From Spiroplasma poulsonii (lineage in GTDB: Bacteria; Bacillota_I; Bacilli_A; Mycoplasmatales; Mycoplasmataceae): a stretch of DNA of 64,000 nucleotides. Location: NCBI RefSeq assembly GCF_009866525.1, contig NZ_CM020866.1:808260-872259 (forward strand), written 5' to 3'. Below the pieces are notes generated by a model, which was not told where the DNA came from, made no database searches, and was given only the letters and a program-made list of their open reading frames with translations. The position numbers and the translations under genes are program-made. Position 1 is the stretch's first letter; the number at the start of each line of letters is the position of its first letter. This document shows, in pieces, positions 38,013 through 48,491 of the stretch.

Positions 38013-38849
38013 ATACTAAAGAGGGTCAAGACCAAGATATCAAAAGATATTAAGGATGACCAAGATAGCAAAGACAGTAAAGATGAACAAAACCAAGATA
38101 ATCAGGACGAAAAGGAATTTCAAAAACAAATTCAAGATATTGATATTTCAAAGTATAGTTTTGATTTTACCCAAAATAACAATAATTTGATTGAAGTAGA
38201 TAAAATGGATGTTAATTTAATTAAAGCAAAATTATTAGAATTAAAAGATGTTTCTGATTCATTAAAAACCTTATTCAAAAATAATAACCTTAAAATAGTT
38301 TTAGAACAAGAATCATCAAATATTGTTAATTTACAATTAGATGCGATCGAAATAGAAGGTTATACTGGACAAGCAATTCTTCGTCTTGCTGTTAAAATTA
38401 AACAAGAAGTGCTTGATGATGCTATTCAAATTAATGGTGTTGCTAATTTAAATAAGGGGGCCAATAATGTTTATGAAACAACTACTTTTAAAAAACATTT
38501 TAAGCCATTATTAAAACTATATGATAAACCAGTTAAATTTAGCGTTGACACATGAACAGGATATTTACCAACATTGGGATTACCAATTGCTCTTTCCAAA
38601 AATCAAAAAAATATTTTAATGTCAGCTTTAAACGAAAGATATTTACCAACGCGTGAAATTGTTCAAATTCGTAAAAATGGAAATATTCAAAATTTACGTA
38701 TTCATTGAATTTTTAGTAAAGAGAACAAGAAAGATAAAATTATTGACCTTTTCCCATGCGCTTGAGAACAACCCTTTGATCAATCGCACTTTCAATTAGA
38801 TTTTAAATATAGTTTAAAAATTAAATATACAAATAATATTGCCTTTTAG
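38013..38849 (+). pseudogene. Lipoprotein C-terminal part, 5'-truncated
   Basis: An open frame of about 265 codons ends at TAG 38847-38849, but its start and signal peptide are missing at the IS3 border. A base shift near 38043 (CAAAAGA where CAAAGA would keep frame) separates the first ten codons from the rest. The region begins with an Asp/Lys-rich repetitive linker (DDQDSKDSKDEQNQDNQDEK), as in lipoprotein stalks, followed by a mixed alpha/beta part (KMDVNLIKAKLLELKDVSDS, DKPVKFSVDTWTGYLP). It resembles the Spiroplasma lipoprotein class, not a named family. Confidence 0.65.
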
Positions 38850-38854
38850 GCAAT

Positions 38855-39065
38855 AGACTTCTTGCATTACTTGTTAAAAAATTGCAAATATTTGTAAAAA
38901 AGATACTAATAGAAAAATATAATTTTAATTAATTATGTTTTTTATTTAAAAATTTAATATTTTTCCACAACGAAAAATTAATTTATTATTTAAATTATTT
39001 AATTTTAAATAAATATTTTATGTTAAATATAATAATTGTAAATTATAAATTGAGGCAATTAAATT
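38855..39065 (-). mobile_element. IS5-family right-end fragment (inverted)
   Basis: 211 bp of the right end of an IS5 copy in reverse orientation, with AAT at 38852-38854. It stops where the next IS5 left end begins, after ATT (39063-39065). Its remaining 850 bp are not found on the far side of the array, so they have been lost. Confidence 0.9.
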
Positions 39066-41429
39066 AGACTTCTTGCGATACCCTTTTTTATTAAAATATT
39101 ATTATAAAATATAATTTATGAGGACATAAAAATATGAACAATAATAAATTTAATACTCTTAATGATAGAGAATGGTTAAGATTAACAGGAATAAAAAAAT
39201 CCACTTTTAATAAAATGTTAGATATTTTAAAAGTTGCTGAAATAGAAAAATTTAAAAAAGGTGGTAAAACTAATAAATTATCATTAGAAAATAGATTATT
39301 GATGACTTTATTATATTGACGAGAATATCAGACTTATTTTCATCTTGGTAAAAGTTTTGATATTAGTGAGGCTAATTGTTATCGTAATATTAAGTGAATT
39401 GAAGATATTTTAATTAAAAACTCTGATTTTCAACAACTTGCTGGTAAAAAAGCACTAATAGACTTCTTGCGATACCCTTTTTTATTAAAATATTATTATA
39501 AAATATAATTTATGAGGACATAAAAATATGAACAATAATAAATTTAATACTCTTAATGATAGAGAATGGTTAAGATTAACAGGAATAAAAAAATCCACTT
39601 TTAATAAAATGTTAGATATTTTAAAAGTTGCTGAAATAGAAAAATTTAAAAAAGGTGGTAAAACTAATAAATTATCATTAGAAAATAGATTATTGATGAC
39701 TTTATTATATTGACGAGAATATCAGACTTATTTTCATCTTGGTAAAAGTTTTGATATTAGTGAGGCTAATTTTTATCGTAATATTAAGTGAATTGAAGAT
39801 ATTTTAATTAAAAACTCTGATTTTCAACAACTTGCTGGTAAAAAAGCACTAATAGACTTCTTGCGATACCCTTTTTTATTAAAATATTATTATAAAATAT
39901 AATTTATGAGGACATAAAAATATGAACAATAATAAATTTAATACTCTTAATGATAGAGAATGGTTAAGATTAACAGGAATAAAAAAATCCACTTTTAATA
40001 AAATGTTAGATATTTTAAAAGTTGCTGAAATAGAAAAATTTAAAAAAGGTGGTAAAACTAATAAATTATCATTAGAAAATAGATTATTGATGACTTTATT
40101 ATATTGACGAGAATATCAGACTTATTTTCATCTTGGTAAAAGTTTTGATATTAGTGAGGCTAATTGTTATCGTAATATTAAGTGAATTGAAGATATTTTA
40201 ATTAAAAACTCTGATTTTCAACAACTTGCTGGTAAAAAAGCACTAATAGACTTCTTGCGATACCCTTTTTTATTAAAATATTATTATAAAATATAATTTA
40301 TGAGGACATAAAAATATGAACAATAATAAATTTAATACTCTTAATGATAGAGAATGGTTAAGATTAACAGGAATAAAAAAATCCACTTTTAATAAAATGT
40401 TAGATATTTTAAAAGTTGCTGAAATAGAAAAATTTAAAAAAGGTGGTAAAACTAATAAATTATCATTAGAAAATAGATTATTGATGACTTTATTATATTG
40501 ACGAGAATATCAGACTTATTTTCATCTTGGTAAAAGTTTTGATATTAGTGAGGCTAATTGTTATCGTAATATTAAGTGAATTGAAGATATTTTAATTAAA
40601 AACTCTGATTTTCAACAACTTGCTGGTAAAAAAGCACTAATAGACTTCTTGCGATACCCTTTTTTATTAAAATATTATTATAAAATATAATTTATGAGGA
40701 CATAAAAATATGAACAATAATAAATTTAATACTCTTAATGATAGAGAATGGTTAAGATTAACAGGAATAAAAAAATCCACTTTTAATAAAATGTTAGATA
40801 TTTTAAAAGTTGCTGAAATAGAAAAATTTAAAAAAGGTGGTAAAACTAATAAATTATCATTAGAAAATAGATTATTGATGACTTTATTATATTGACGAGA
40901 ATATCAGACTTATTTTCATCTTGGTAAAAGTTTTGATATTAGTGAGGCTAATTGTTATCGTAATATTAAGTGAATTGAAGATATTTTAATTAAAAACTCT
41001 GATTTTCAACAACTTGCTGGTAAAAAAGCACTAATAGACTTCTTGCGATACCCTTTTTTATTAAAATATTATTATAAAATATAATTTATGAGGACATAAA
41101 AATATGAACAATAATAAATTTAATACTCTTAATGATAGAGAATGGTTAAGATTAACAGGAATAAAAAAATCCACTTTTAATAAAATGTTAGATATTTTAA
41201 AAGTTGCTGAAATAGAAAAATTTAAAAAAGGTGGTAAAACTAATAAATTATCATTAGAAAATAGATTATTGATGACTTTATTATATTGACGAGAATATCA
41301 GACTTATTTTCATCTTGGTAAAAGTTTTGATATTAGTGAGGCTAATTGTTATCGTAATATTAAGTGAATTGAAGATATTTTAATTAAAAACTCTGATTTT
41401 CAACAACTTGCTGGTAAAAAAGCACTAAT
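39066..41429 (+). repeat. Tandem array of six truncated IS5 left ends (394-bp unit)
   Basis: Six head-to-tail units start at 39066, 39460, 39854, 40248, 40642 and 41036, each exactly 394 bp. Each holds the left inverted end, promoter region, ribosome site and first 108 codons of the transposase, then breaks at CACTAAT straight into the next left end. In every unit the frame continues into the neighbouring terminus ([16 protein letters not shown]) and stops, giving a 124-residue protein with the N-terminal helix-turn-helix region but no catalytic residue. Unit 2 has one difference (T for G at 39772, Cys to Phe), so the units are not exact copies of one read. The complete element at 41430 closes the array. 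Confidence 0.95.
39134..39508 (+). CDS. Truncated IS5 transposase N-domain (first of six repeats)
   Basis: A 124-residue open frame: 108 transposase residues, one mixed codon, and 15 residues read through the next unit's terminal repeat. The same frame recurs at 39528, 39922, 40316, 40710 and 41104. It keeps the DNA-binding-like N-terminus (NDREWLRLTGIKKSTFNKML) and lacks all three catalytic residues. If expressed it could act as a competitor of full transposase; this is inference only. Confidence 0.6.
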
Positions 41430-42487
41430 AGACTTCTTGCGATACCCTTTTTTATTAAAATATTATTATAAAATATAATTTATGAGGACATAAAAATATG
41501 AACAATAATAAATTTAATACTCTTAATGATAGAGAATGGTTAAGATTAACAGGAATAAAAAAATCCACTTTTAATAAAATGTTAGATATTTTAAAAGTTG
41601 CTGAAATAGAAAAATTTAAAAAAGGTGGTAAAACTAATAAATTATCATTAGAAAATAGATTATTGATGACTTTATTATATTGACGAGAATATCAGACTTA
41701 TTTTCATCTTGGTAAAAGTTTTGATATTAGTGAGGCTAATTGTTATCGTAATATTAAGTGAATTGAAGATATTTTAATTAAAAACTCTGATTTTCAACAA
41801 CTTGCTGGTAAAAAAGCACTAATAAATGATTATTTTAATGATAAAACTATTATTATTGATGCTACCGAAACTCCAATCCAACGCCCAAAAAAAGACAAAA
41901 ACAATCTTATTCTGGTAAAAAGAAAAAACACACGATCAAAACACAAGTAATTATCGAACAAGAAACCAAAAAAATTATTGCAACAAGTTTTTCGCTCGGA
42001 AAAAAACATGATTATGCTTTATTTAAAGAATCAAAAATCCCAATTTTAAAAAATACCAAATTAATAGTTGATAGTGGTTATCAAGGAATACAAAAAAATC
42101 ACAATAATGTTCTAATACCTACAAAGAAAACAAAGAAAAACCCTTTAAACAAAGAACAAAAGCAATATAATAGACTAGTTTCAAAAATGAGAATTATTAT
42201 TGAAAATATTTTTGTTATTCTTAAAAAATTTAAAATTATTACAGAAAAATATCGTAATCGAAGAAAAAGATTTGGTTTAAGATTTAATTTAATTGCCTCA
42301 ATTTATAATTTACAATTATTATATTTAACATAAAATATTTATTTAAAATTAAATAATAAATTAATTTTTCGTTGTGGAAAAATATTAAATTTTTAAATAA
42401 AAAACATAATTAATTAAAATTATATTTTTCTATTAGTATCTTTTTTACAAATATTTGCAATTTTTTAACAAGTAATGCAAGAAGTCT
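41430..42487 (+). mobile_element. IS5-family element, complete but 9 bp shorter
   Basis: The last member of the array runs to a normal right end. It is 1058 bp because 9 bp are missing from the AT-rich tail after the transposase stop. AAT at 41427-41429 and 42488-42490 is the duplication of the ACTAAT site in the outer copy. Confidence 0.93.
41498..42333 (+). CDS. IS5-family transposase
   Basis: Full two-frame transposase, A7 run intact, with one Ala-to-Val change next to the catalytic Glu helix (NIFVIL instead of NIFAIL). Confidence 0.85.
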
Positions 42488-43164
42488 AATAAATGATTAT
42501 TTTAATGATAAAACTATTATTATTGATGCTACCGAAACTCCAATCCAACGCCCAAAAAAAGACAAAAACAATCTTATTCTGGTAAAAAGAAAAAACACAC
42601 GATCAAAACACAAGTAATTATCGAACAAGAAACCAAAAAAATTATTGCAACAAGTTTTTCGCTCGGAAAAAAACATGATTATGCTTTATTTAAAGAATCA
42701 AAAATCCCAATTTTAAAAAATACCAAATTAATAGTTGATAGTGGTTATCAAGGAATACAAAAAAAATCACAATAATGTTCTAATACCTACAAAGAAAACA
42801 AAGAAAAACCCTTTAAACAAAGAACAAAAGCAATATAATAGACTAGTTTCAAAAATGAGAATTATTATTGAAAATATTTTTGCTATTCTTAAAAAATTTA
42901 AAATTATTACAGAAAAATATCGTAATCGAAGAAAAAGATTTGGTTTAAGATTTAATTTAATTGCCTCAATTTATAATTTACAATTATTATATTTAACATA
43001 AAATATTTATTTAAAATTAAATAATTTAAATAATAAATTAATTTTTCGTTGTGGAAAAATATTAAATTTTTAAATAAAAAACATAATTAATTAAAATTAT
43101 ATTTTTCTATTAGTATCTTTTTTACAAATATTTGCAATTTTTTAACAAGTAATGCAAGAAGTCT
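42488..43164 (+). mobile_element. IS5-family right part (outer host copy)
   Basis: The sequence continues exactly from the ACTAAT site onward to a normal right terminus at 43164, followed by AAT. It is the right half of the copy that received the nested insertion. Only one right half exists for six left halves. Confidence 0.92.
42491..43001 (+). pseudogene. IS5 transposase C-terminal part, frameshifted
   Basis: It lacks the first 109 codons and has an extra A in the run at about 42759-42766 (eight A instead of seven), breaking the frame after SGYQG. Confidence 0.85.
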
Positions 43165-43317
43165 AATGAACAATTATTGCAATTGTATCAAACAAAGTTG
43201 ACAAAGTTAAAGAGCCAAGCAGAAGGTATTAATCATCAGCAAAAACGGGATAATTATCAATTGTCAATTACTGCTTTAGAACATAAGATTCAAAACTTAC
43301 AAGAGGAAATGGAATAA
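43165..43317 (+). pseudogene. 3' stub of a coiled-coil gene before pstB
   Basis: A frame of 50 codons opens at the IS5 border and stops at TAA 43315-43317, three bases before pstB. The peptide (LYQTKLTKLKSQAEGINHQQ ... NLQEEME) is Gln/Lys/Glu-rich and helical. Its 5' part is missing and is not found left of the array. Tight spacing suggests it was in the pst operon. Confidence 0.55.
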
Positions 43318-43320
43318 ATT

Positions 43321-44202
43321 ATGATGAAAAAAACAACACAAACTTCGCAGAATAAAATTAAACAATGATTTAAAAAACTTTTTCGGCGCTTAATAAATCA
43401 ACATCAATATGACCTATTAAAAGTGCCAACTGTTTTACCAAAAAATGTAATTTTAGGAATTGAAAAGTTTAATTTTTATTATAATTTTGGGACAAAACAA
43501 GCGTTATTTGATATTAATTTAAACATTTTAAAAAACAAAGTTACTGCTTTAATTGGCCCTTCAGGTTGTGGAAAATCAACTTTATTACAAGCAATTAATC
43601 GAATGAATGATTTAATTGAAGGGACAAAGATGAGTGGAGCAATTATGTATAATGATAAAAACATTTATCAATATCGCCAAAATATTATTTCATTACGGAC
43701 TAAAATTGGGATGGTGTTTCAAAAACCAAATCCTTTTCCAAAATCAATTTATGAAAATATTGCTTTTGGTTTAAAAAGTTTAGGAATTTTTGATAAAAGA
43801 ATTCTTGACCAAACTGTTGAAGGATCATTACGACAAGCAGCATTATGAGATGAAGTTAAAGATAATTTGCGGGACTCAGCATTGAGTTTATCAGGGGGAC
43901 AACAACAACGACTTTGCATTGCCCGCGCAATTGCTTTAAAACCAGAAATCTTACTAATGGATGAACCAACAAGTGCGTTAGATCCAATTGCAACTGCAAA
44001 GATTGAAGAGTTAATTTCTGATTTAAAAAAGGATTTTACGATTATTATTGTAACGCATTCATTACAACAAGCAGCTCGGATTTCGGATTATACTGCTTTC
44101 TTTTGAATGGGAGAGTTAATTGAATATAATAAAACAGCACTATTATTTTCACATCCGCACGAAACAAAAACAGAAGATTACATTACAGGACGTTTTGGTT
44201 AA
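43321..44202 (+). CDS. pstB: Phosphate ABC transporter ATP-binding protein PstB
   Basis: A 293-residue ATPase with a 40-residue basic N-terminal extension not usual for the family. Walker [21 protein letters not shown] (near residue 80), Q-loop [22 protein letters not shown], signature [16 protein letters not shown] (near residue 185), Walker [14 protein letters not shown] and H-loop [21 protein letters not shown] are all intact. The NRMNDL and [13 protein letters not shown] stretches are characteristic of PstB. ATG at 43321 (or 43324) follows GAGGAAATGG. The permease and binding protein are not adjacent; the IS5 array upstream has probably separated or removed part of the operon. Confidence 0.93.
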
Positions 44203-44231
44203 AAGAAATAAAATATATGATAAAATATAAT

Positions 44232-44252
44232 TGTCCGCAAGGACAGTTTTCT
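44232..44252 (+). terminator. Hairpin after pstB
   Basis: TGTCC and GGACA close a GCAA tetraloop, followed by GTTTTCT. It could end pstB transcription or be the first stem of the structured region that follows. Confidence 0.55.
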
Positions 44253-44386
44253 ACGTTTATTATAACGTTAAGGTGTGTTTGGGGTTATTAACCGCTATAT
44301 AAATCAATAACTCTACACCCAAGCACTTAAAGCGGTTCAGAGTTATTTAAAAGCAAAACGAAACTAACACTTGTTGTTAGTTTTTT
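44253..44386 (+). ncRNA. Candidate structured RNA with H-type pseudoknot upstream of miaA
   Basis: The 245-bp gap between pstB and miaA holds interleaved complementary blocks: AACCGCT (44290-44296) with AGCGGTT (44331-44337), and AATAACTCT (44306-44314) with AGAGTTATT (44339-44347). A further block GGTGT (44272-44276) matches ACACC (44315-44319), and ACGTT/AACGT (44253-44268) forms a hairpin. The blocks end in a clear terminator (44361-44386). GTTATT at 44284 could also pair with AATAAC, offering an alternative fold. It may be a small RNA or a riboswitch-like leader for miaA. No known class is recognised. Confidence 0.5.
44361..44386 (+). terminator. Rho-independent terminator upstream of miaA
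   Basis: AAACTAACA (44361-44369) pairs with TGTTAGTTT (44375-44383) with six T. It lies 62 bp before the miaA start, inside what could be its leader. Confidence 0.85.
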
Positions 44387-44447
44387 CATTTGAAAAAGTA
44401 GATTATTCATTAAAAATTAGTTATATTTATAATGAGATTAGGGAGGT

Positions 44448-45383
44448 TTGACTGGTGAAAAAAAAGTTATTTTAATTGTTGGACCAACAGCAAGTGGTAA
44501 AACAGATTTATCAATTCAAGTTGCCCAACAATTTAAGGGAGAATGTGTTAATGCTGATGCAACGCAAATTTTCAATGGGTTGAATCTTGCAACAAATAAA
44601 ATAACACCCGCTGAACAAGCAGGAATTCCCCATCATTTATTATCAACAATTGATTTAAATGATAATTATTCCATTAGTACTTACCAAGAACAAGGACAAG
44701 TTGTGTTAAAACAACTCTGAGCAAAAGACAAATTGCCAATTGTTGTTGGTGGTAGTGGCTTATATATTAATGCTTTATTAAAAAAATATAAATTTTCTAA
44801 TCAAGGTCGTGATTTAACAAAAGCAAAAGAATATGAACAAGATTCAAATCAAGTCTTATGAGAAAAATTAGCAGCAATTGATCCACAAGAAAGTGCTAAA
44901 ATTCATTCTAATAATCGGAAACGAGTTTGACGCGCATTAGAGTATTACTTTCAAACAGGAACTTTAAAATCAAGCAATGATCAAGCACATAATGATTGGT
45001 ATGCTGAGCCATACATTATTGGGTTATTGCCCGATAAAGCAGAACTATATCAGCATCTTGCTGATCGTGTTTTAACCTTGACAGAACGAGGTTTATTTGC
45101 TGAGGTTAAAGCAGCATATGAATATTGTAATTATGATGTAACAAAACAAAGCATGAAAATTATTGGTTGTCCAGAAATTATCCAGTATTTAAAAGGAGAA
45201 ATTTCTTATGAAGCAGCATTAGCAGCAATGGTACAATCTAATAAAATTTATGCAAAGAAACAAATAACATGATTTAAACATCAATTAACAAATGTTCATT
45301 GATACCCATTCCATTATGAACAATTTAAGGATGTTTGTCACCAAATTATTCTTGATTTACAAAATAGTCATTATTTAAAATAG
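44448..45383 (+). CDS. miaA: tRNA dimethylallyltransferase MiaA
   Basis: A 311-residue enzyme adding dimethylallyl to A37 of tRNAs reading U-starting codons. P-loop VGPTASGKTDLSIQVA (residues 11-26), NADATQIFNGLNLATNK (the D-Q-Y-type substrate region, with Phe in place of Tyr), PHHLLSTIDLNDNYSISTYQ, VVGGSGLYINALL (near residue 97) and the RVWRALEYYFQTG segment are in order. The start is TTG at 44448 behind GGGAGG; an alternative GTG nearby is out of frame. The chrA gene begins 13 bp downstream, with its own AGGAGG. Confidence 0.93.
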
Positions 45384-45467
45384 GAGGCCCCCCATATGAA
45401 AATTCCGTCAGATTTGCAATCATTTGCAGAAATGGTTCAAACAAAACGTCATCACATAAAAACTAAT

Positions 45468-46534
45468 AGACTTCTTGCATTACTTGTTAAAAAATTGCAA
45501 ATATTTGTAAAAAAGATACTAATAGAAAAATATAATTTTAATTAATTATGTTTTTTATTTAAAAATTTAATATTTTTCCACAACGAAAAATTAATTTATT
45601 ATTTAAATTATTTAATTTTAAATAAATATTTTATGTTAAATATAATAATTGTAAATTATAAATTGAGGCAATTAAATTAAATCTTAAACCAAATCTTTTT
45701 CTTCGATTACGATATTTTTCTGTAATAATTTTAAATTTTTTAAGAATAGCAAAAATATTTTCAATAATAATTCTCATTTTTGAAACTAGTCTATTATATT
45801 GCTTTTGTTCTTTGTTTAAAGGGTTTTTCTTTGTTTTCTTTGTAGGTATTAGAACATTATTGTGATTTTTTTGTATTCCTTGATAACCACTATCAACTAT
45901 TAATTTGGTATTTTTTAAAATTGGGATTTTTGATTCTTTAAATAAAGCATAATCATGTTTTTTTCCGAGCGAAAAACTTGTTGCAATAATTTTTTTGGTT
46001 TCTTGTTCGATAATTACTTGTGTTTTGATCGTGTGTTTTTTCTTTTTACCAGAATAAGATTGTTTTTGTCTTTTTTTGGGCGTTGGATTGGAGTTTCGGT
46101 AGCATCAATAATAATAGTTTTATCATTAAAATAATCATTTATTAGTGCTTTTTTACCAGCAAGTTGTTGAAAATCAGAGTTTTTAATTAAAATATCTTCA
46201 ATTCACTTAATATTACGATAACAATTATCCTCACTAATATCAAAACTTTTACCAAGATGAAAATAAGTCTGATATTCTCGTCAATATAATAAAGTCATCA
46301 ATAATCTATTTTCTAATGATAATTTATTAGTTTTACCACCTTTTTTAAATTTTTCTATTTCAGCAACTTTTAAAATATCCAACATTTTATTAAAAGTGGA
46401 TTTTTTTATTCCTGTTAATCTTAACCATTCTCTATCATTAAGAGTATTAAATTTATTATTGTTCATATTTTTATGTCCTCATAAATTATATTTTATAATA
46501 ATATTTTAATAAAAAAGGGTATCGCAAGAAGTCT
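45468..46534 (-). mobile_element. IS5-family element, full length, inside chrA
   Basis: A 1067-bp copy with AAT at 45465-45467 and 46535-46537, in the codons for the basic N-terminal extension of the first chrA gene. Confidence 0.95.
45631..46466 (-). CDS. IS5-family transposase
   Basis: Open in both frames. One Ala-to-Asp change (ISEDNCYRN instead of ISEANCYRN) in the helix-turn-helix area may affect function. Confidence 0.85.
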
Positions 46535-47380
46535 AATGAACAAATGCGAAAAGATTATTATGTTATCAAAAAAACAAAATTAATAGCAGCAAAAGAACAA
46601 GGGTGACGAAGAAAAAGAAAAAACCTTAATAAAGAGTATCAACAAGAACTTCATCGCTATTATTTAAATGCAAATCATTTTTTTACTGAACAGATTCTAG
46701 AAGTAAAAACAATAATTAATTTAAATCTTATGACAATAACAAACTTAAAAAAGAGTACTACCAAGGCTAATAAAAGTGAAGTTAAAACACAAATTAAAAC
46801 ATTACAAAAGAATAATAAAGTTAACTATCAAAAGTTAAATATTTTACAACCACATTTATTTTGAACAATTGTTTTAATGTTTATTAAGATTGCTTTTATT
46901 GGTTTTGGTGGCGGGAATGCGATGCTACCAATTATTTTTTCTGAAATTGTTGAAAAGAAAGGATGAATTAGTGCAGAATATTTTGATAAAATTGTTATTT
47001 TATCAAATGCTTTGCCAGGACCAGCAACAATTCAAGTTCCTGCTGTGATTGGTTATCAACTTTACGGGTGATGGGGGGCATTAGCAGCTTCTTTGTGAGC
47101 TAATTTTCCTCTAATGTTATTAGTTGGAGTTTTGACTGTTATTTTGCAAAATGCTATTCCTGAGTTATATTTGGCATACGTATCATTAGCCATTATGCCC
47201 GTTATTTTAGCTTTAATTTTTGTTTTAATTATTAAAATGTTTCGTTCTTCGATGAAAGAAATTACATTATTTGTTTCTTTACCAATTATGATTTTTTGAA
47301 TTATTTTTTTAGTGGCGGTTCCAGCTCCTTATAATATTCCAGCAATTGTTGTTATTGTAATGTTGATAATTAGTTTAATT

Positions 47381-48447
47381 AGACTTCTTGCGATACCCTT
47401 TTTTATTAAAATATTATTATAAAATATAATTTATGAGGACATAAAAATATGAACAATAATAAATTTAATACTCTTAATGATAGAGAATGGTTAAGATTAA
47501 CAGGAATAAAAAAATCCACTTTTAATAAAATGTTAGATATTTTAAAAGTTGCTGAAATAGAAAAATTTAAAAAAGGTGGTAAAACTAATAAATTATCATT
47601 AGAAAATAGATTATTGATGACTTTATTATATTGACGAGAATATCAGACTTATTTTCATCTTGGTAAAAGTTTTGATATTAGTGAGGCTAATTGTTATCGT
47701 AATATTAAGTGAATTGAAGATATTTTAATTAAAAACTCTGATTTTCAACAACTTGCTGGTAAAAAAGCACTAATAAATGATTATTTTAATGATAAAACTA
47801 TTATTATTGATGCTACCGAAACTCCAATCCAACGCCCAAAAAAAGACAAAAACAATCTTATTCTGGTAAAAAGAAAAAACACACGATCAAAACACAAGTA
47901 ATTATCGAACAAGAAACCAAAAAAATTATTGCAACAAGTTTTTCGCTCGGAAAAAAACATGATTATGCTTTATTTAAAGAATCAAAAATCCCAATTTTAA
48001 AAAATACCAAATTAATAGTTGATAGTGGTTATCAAGGAATACAAAAAAATCACAATAATGTTCTAATACCTACAAAGAAAACAAAGAAAAACCCTTTAAA
48101 CAAAGAACAAAAGCAATATAATAGACTAGTTTCAAAAATGAGAATTATTATTGAAAATATTTTTGCTATTCTTAAAAAATTTAAAATTATTACAGAAAAA
48201 TATCGTAATCGAAGAAAAAGATTTGGTTTAAGATTTAATTTAATTGCCTCAATTTATAATTTACAATTATTATATTTAACATAAAATATTTATTTAAAAT
48301 TAAATAATTTAAATAATAAATTAATTTTTCGTTGTGGAAAAATATTAAATTTTTAAATAAAAAACATAATTAATTAAAATTATATTTTTCTATTAGTATC
48401 TTTTTTACAAATATTTGCAATTTTTTAACAAGTAATGCAAGAAGTCT
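47381..48447 (+). mobile_element. IS5-family element, full length, inside chrA
   Basis: A 1067-bp copy with ATT at 47378-47380 and 48448-48450, cutting the last 14 codons off the first chrA gene. Confidence 0.95.
47449..48284 (+). CDS. IS5-family transposase
   Basis: Open in both frames with no disabling change found relative to the copy at 10571. Confidence 0.88.
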
Positions 48448-48491
48448 ATTGTTTATAGTTATAAAAATAGACCACAAAGAGGACAAAAATA

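Noticed and set aside
39066-43164. Regular 394-bp repeats as a possible CRISPR-like or phage-defence array
   Set aside because: The units are directly joined IS5 left ends with no unique spacers and no cas genes nearby.
44232-44386. Signal-recognition-particle RNA or tmRNA in the pstB-miaA gap
   Set aside because: The SRP loop signature (GGAA/AGCAGCC region) and any tRNA-like ends are absent and the length does not fit tmRNA.
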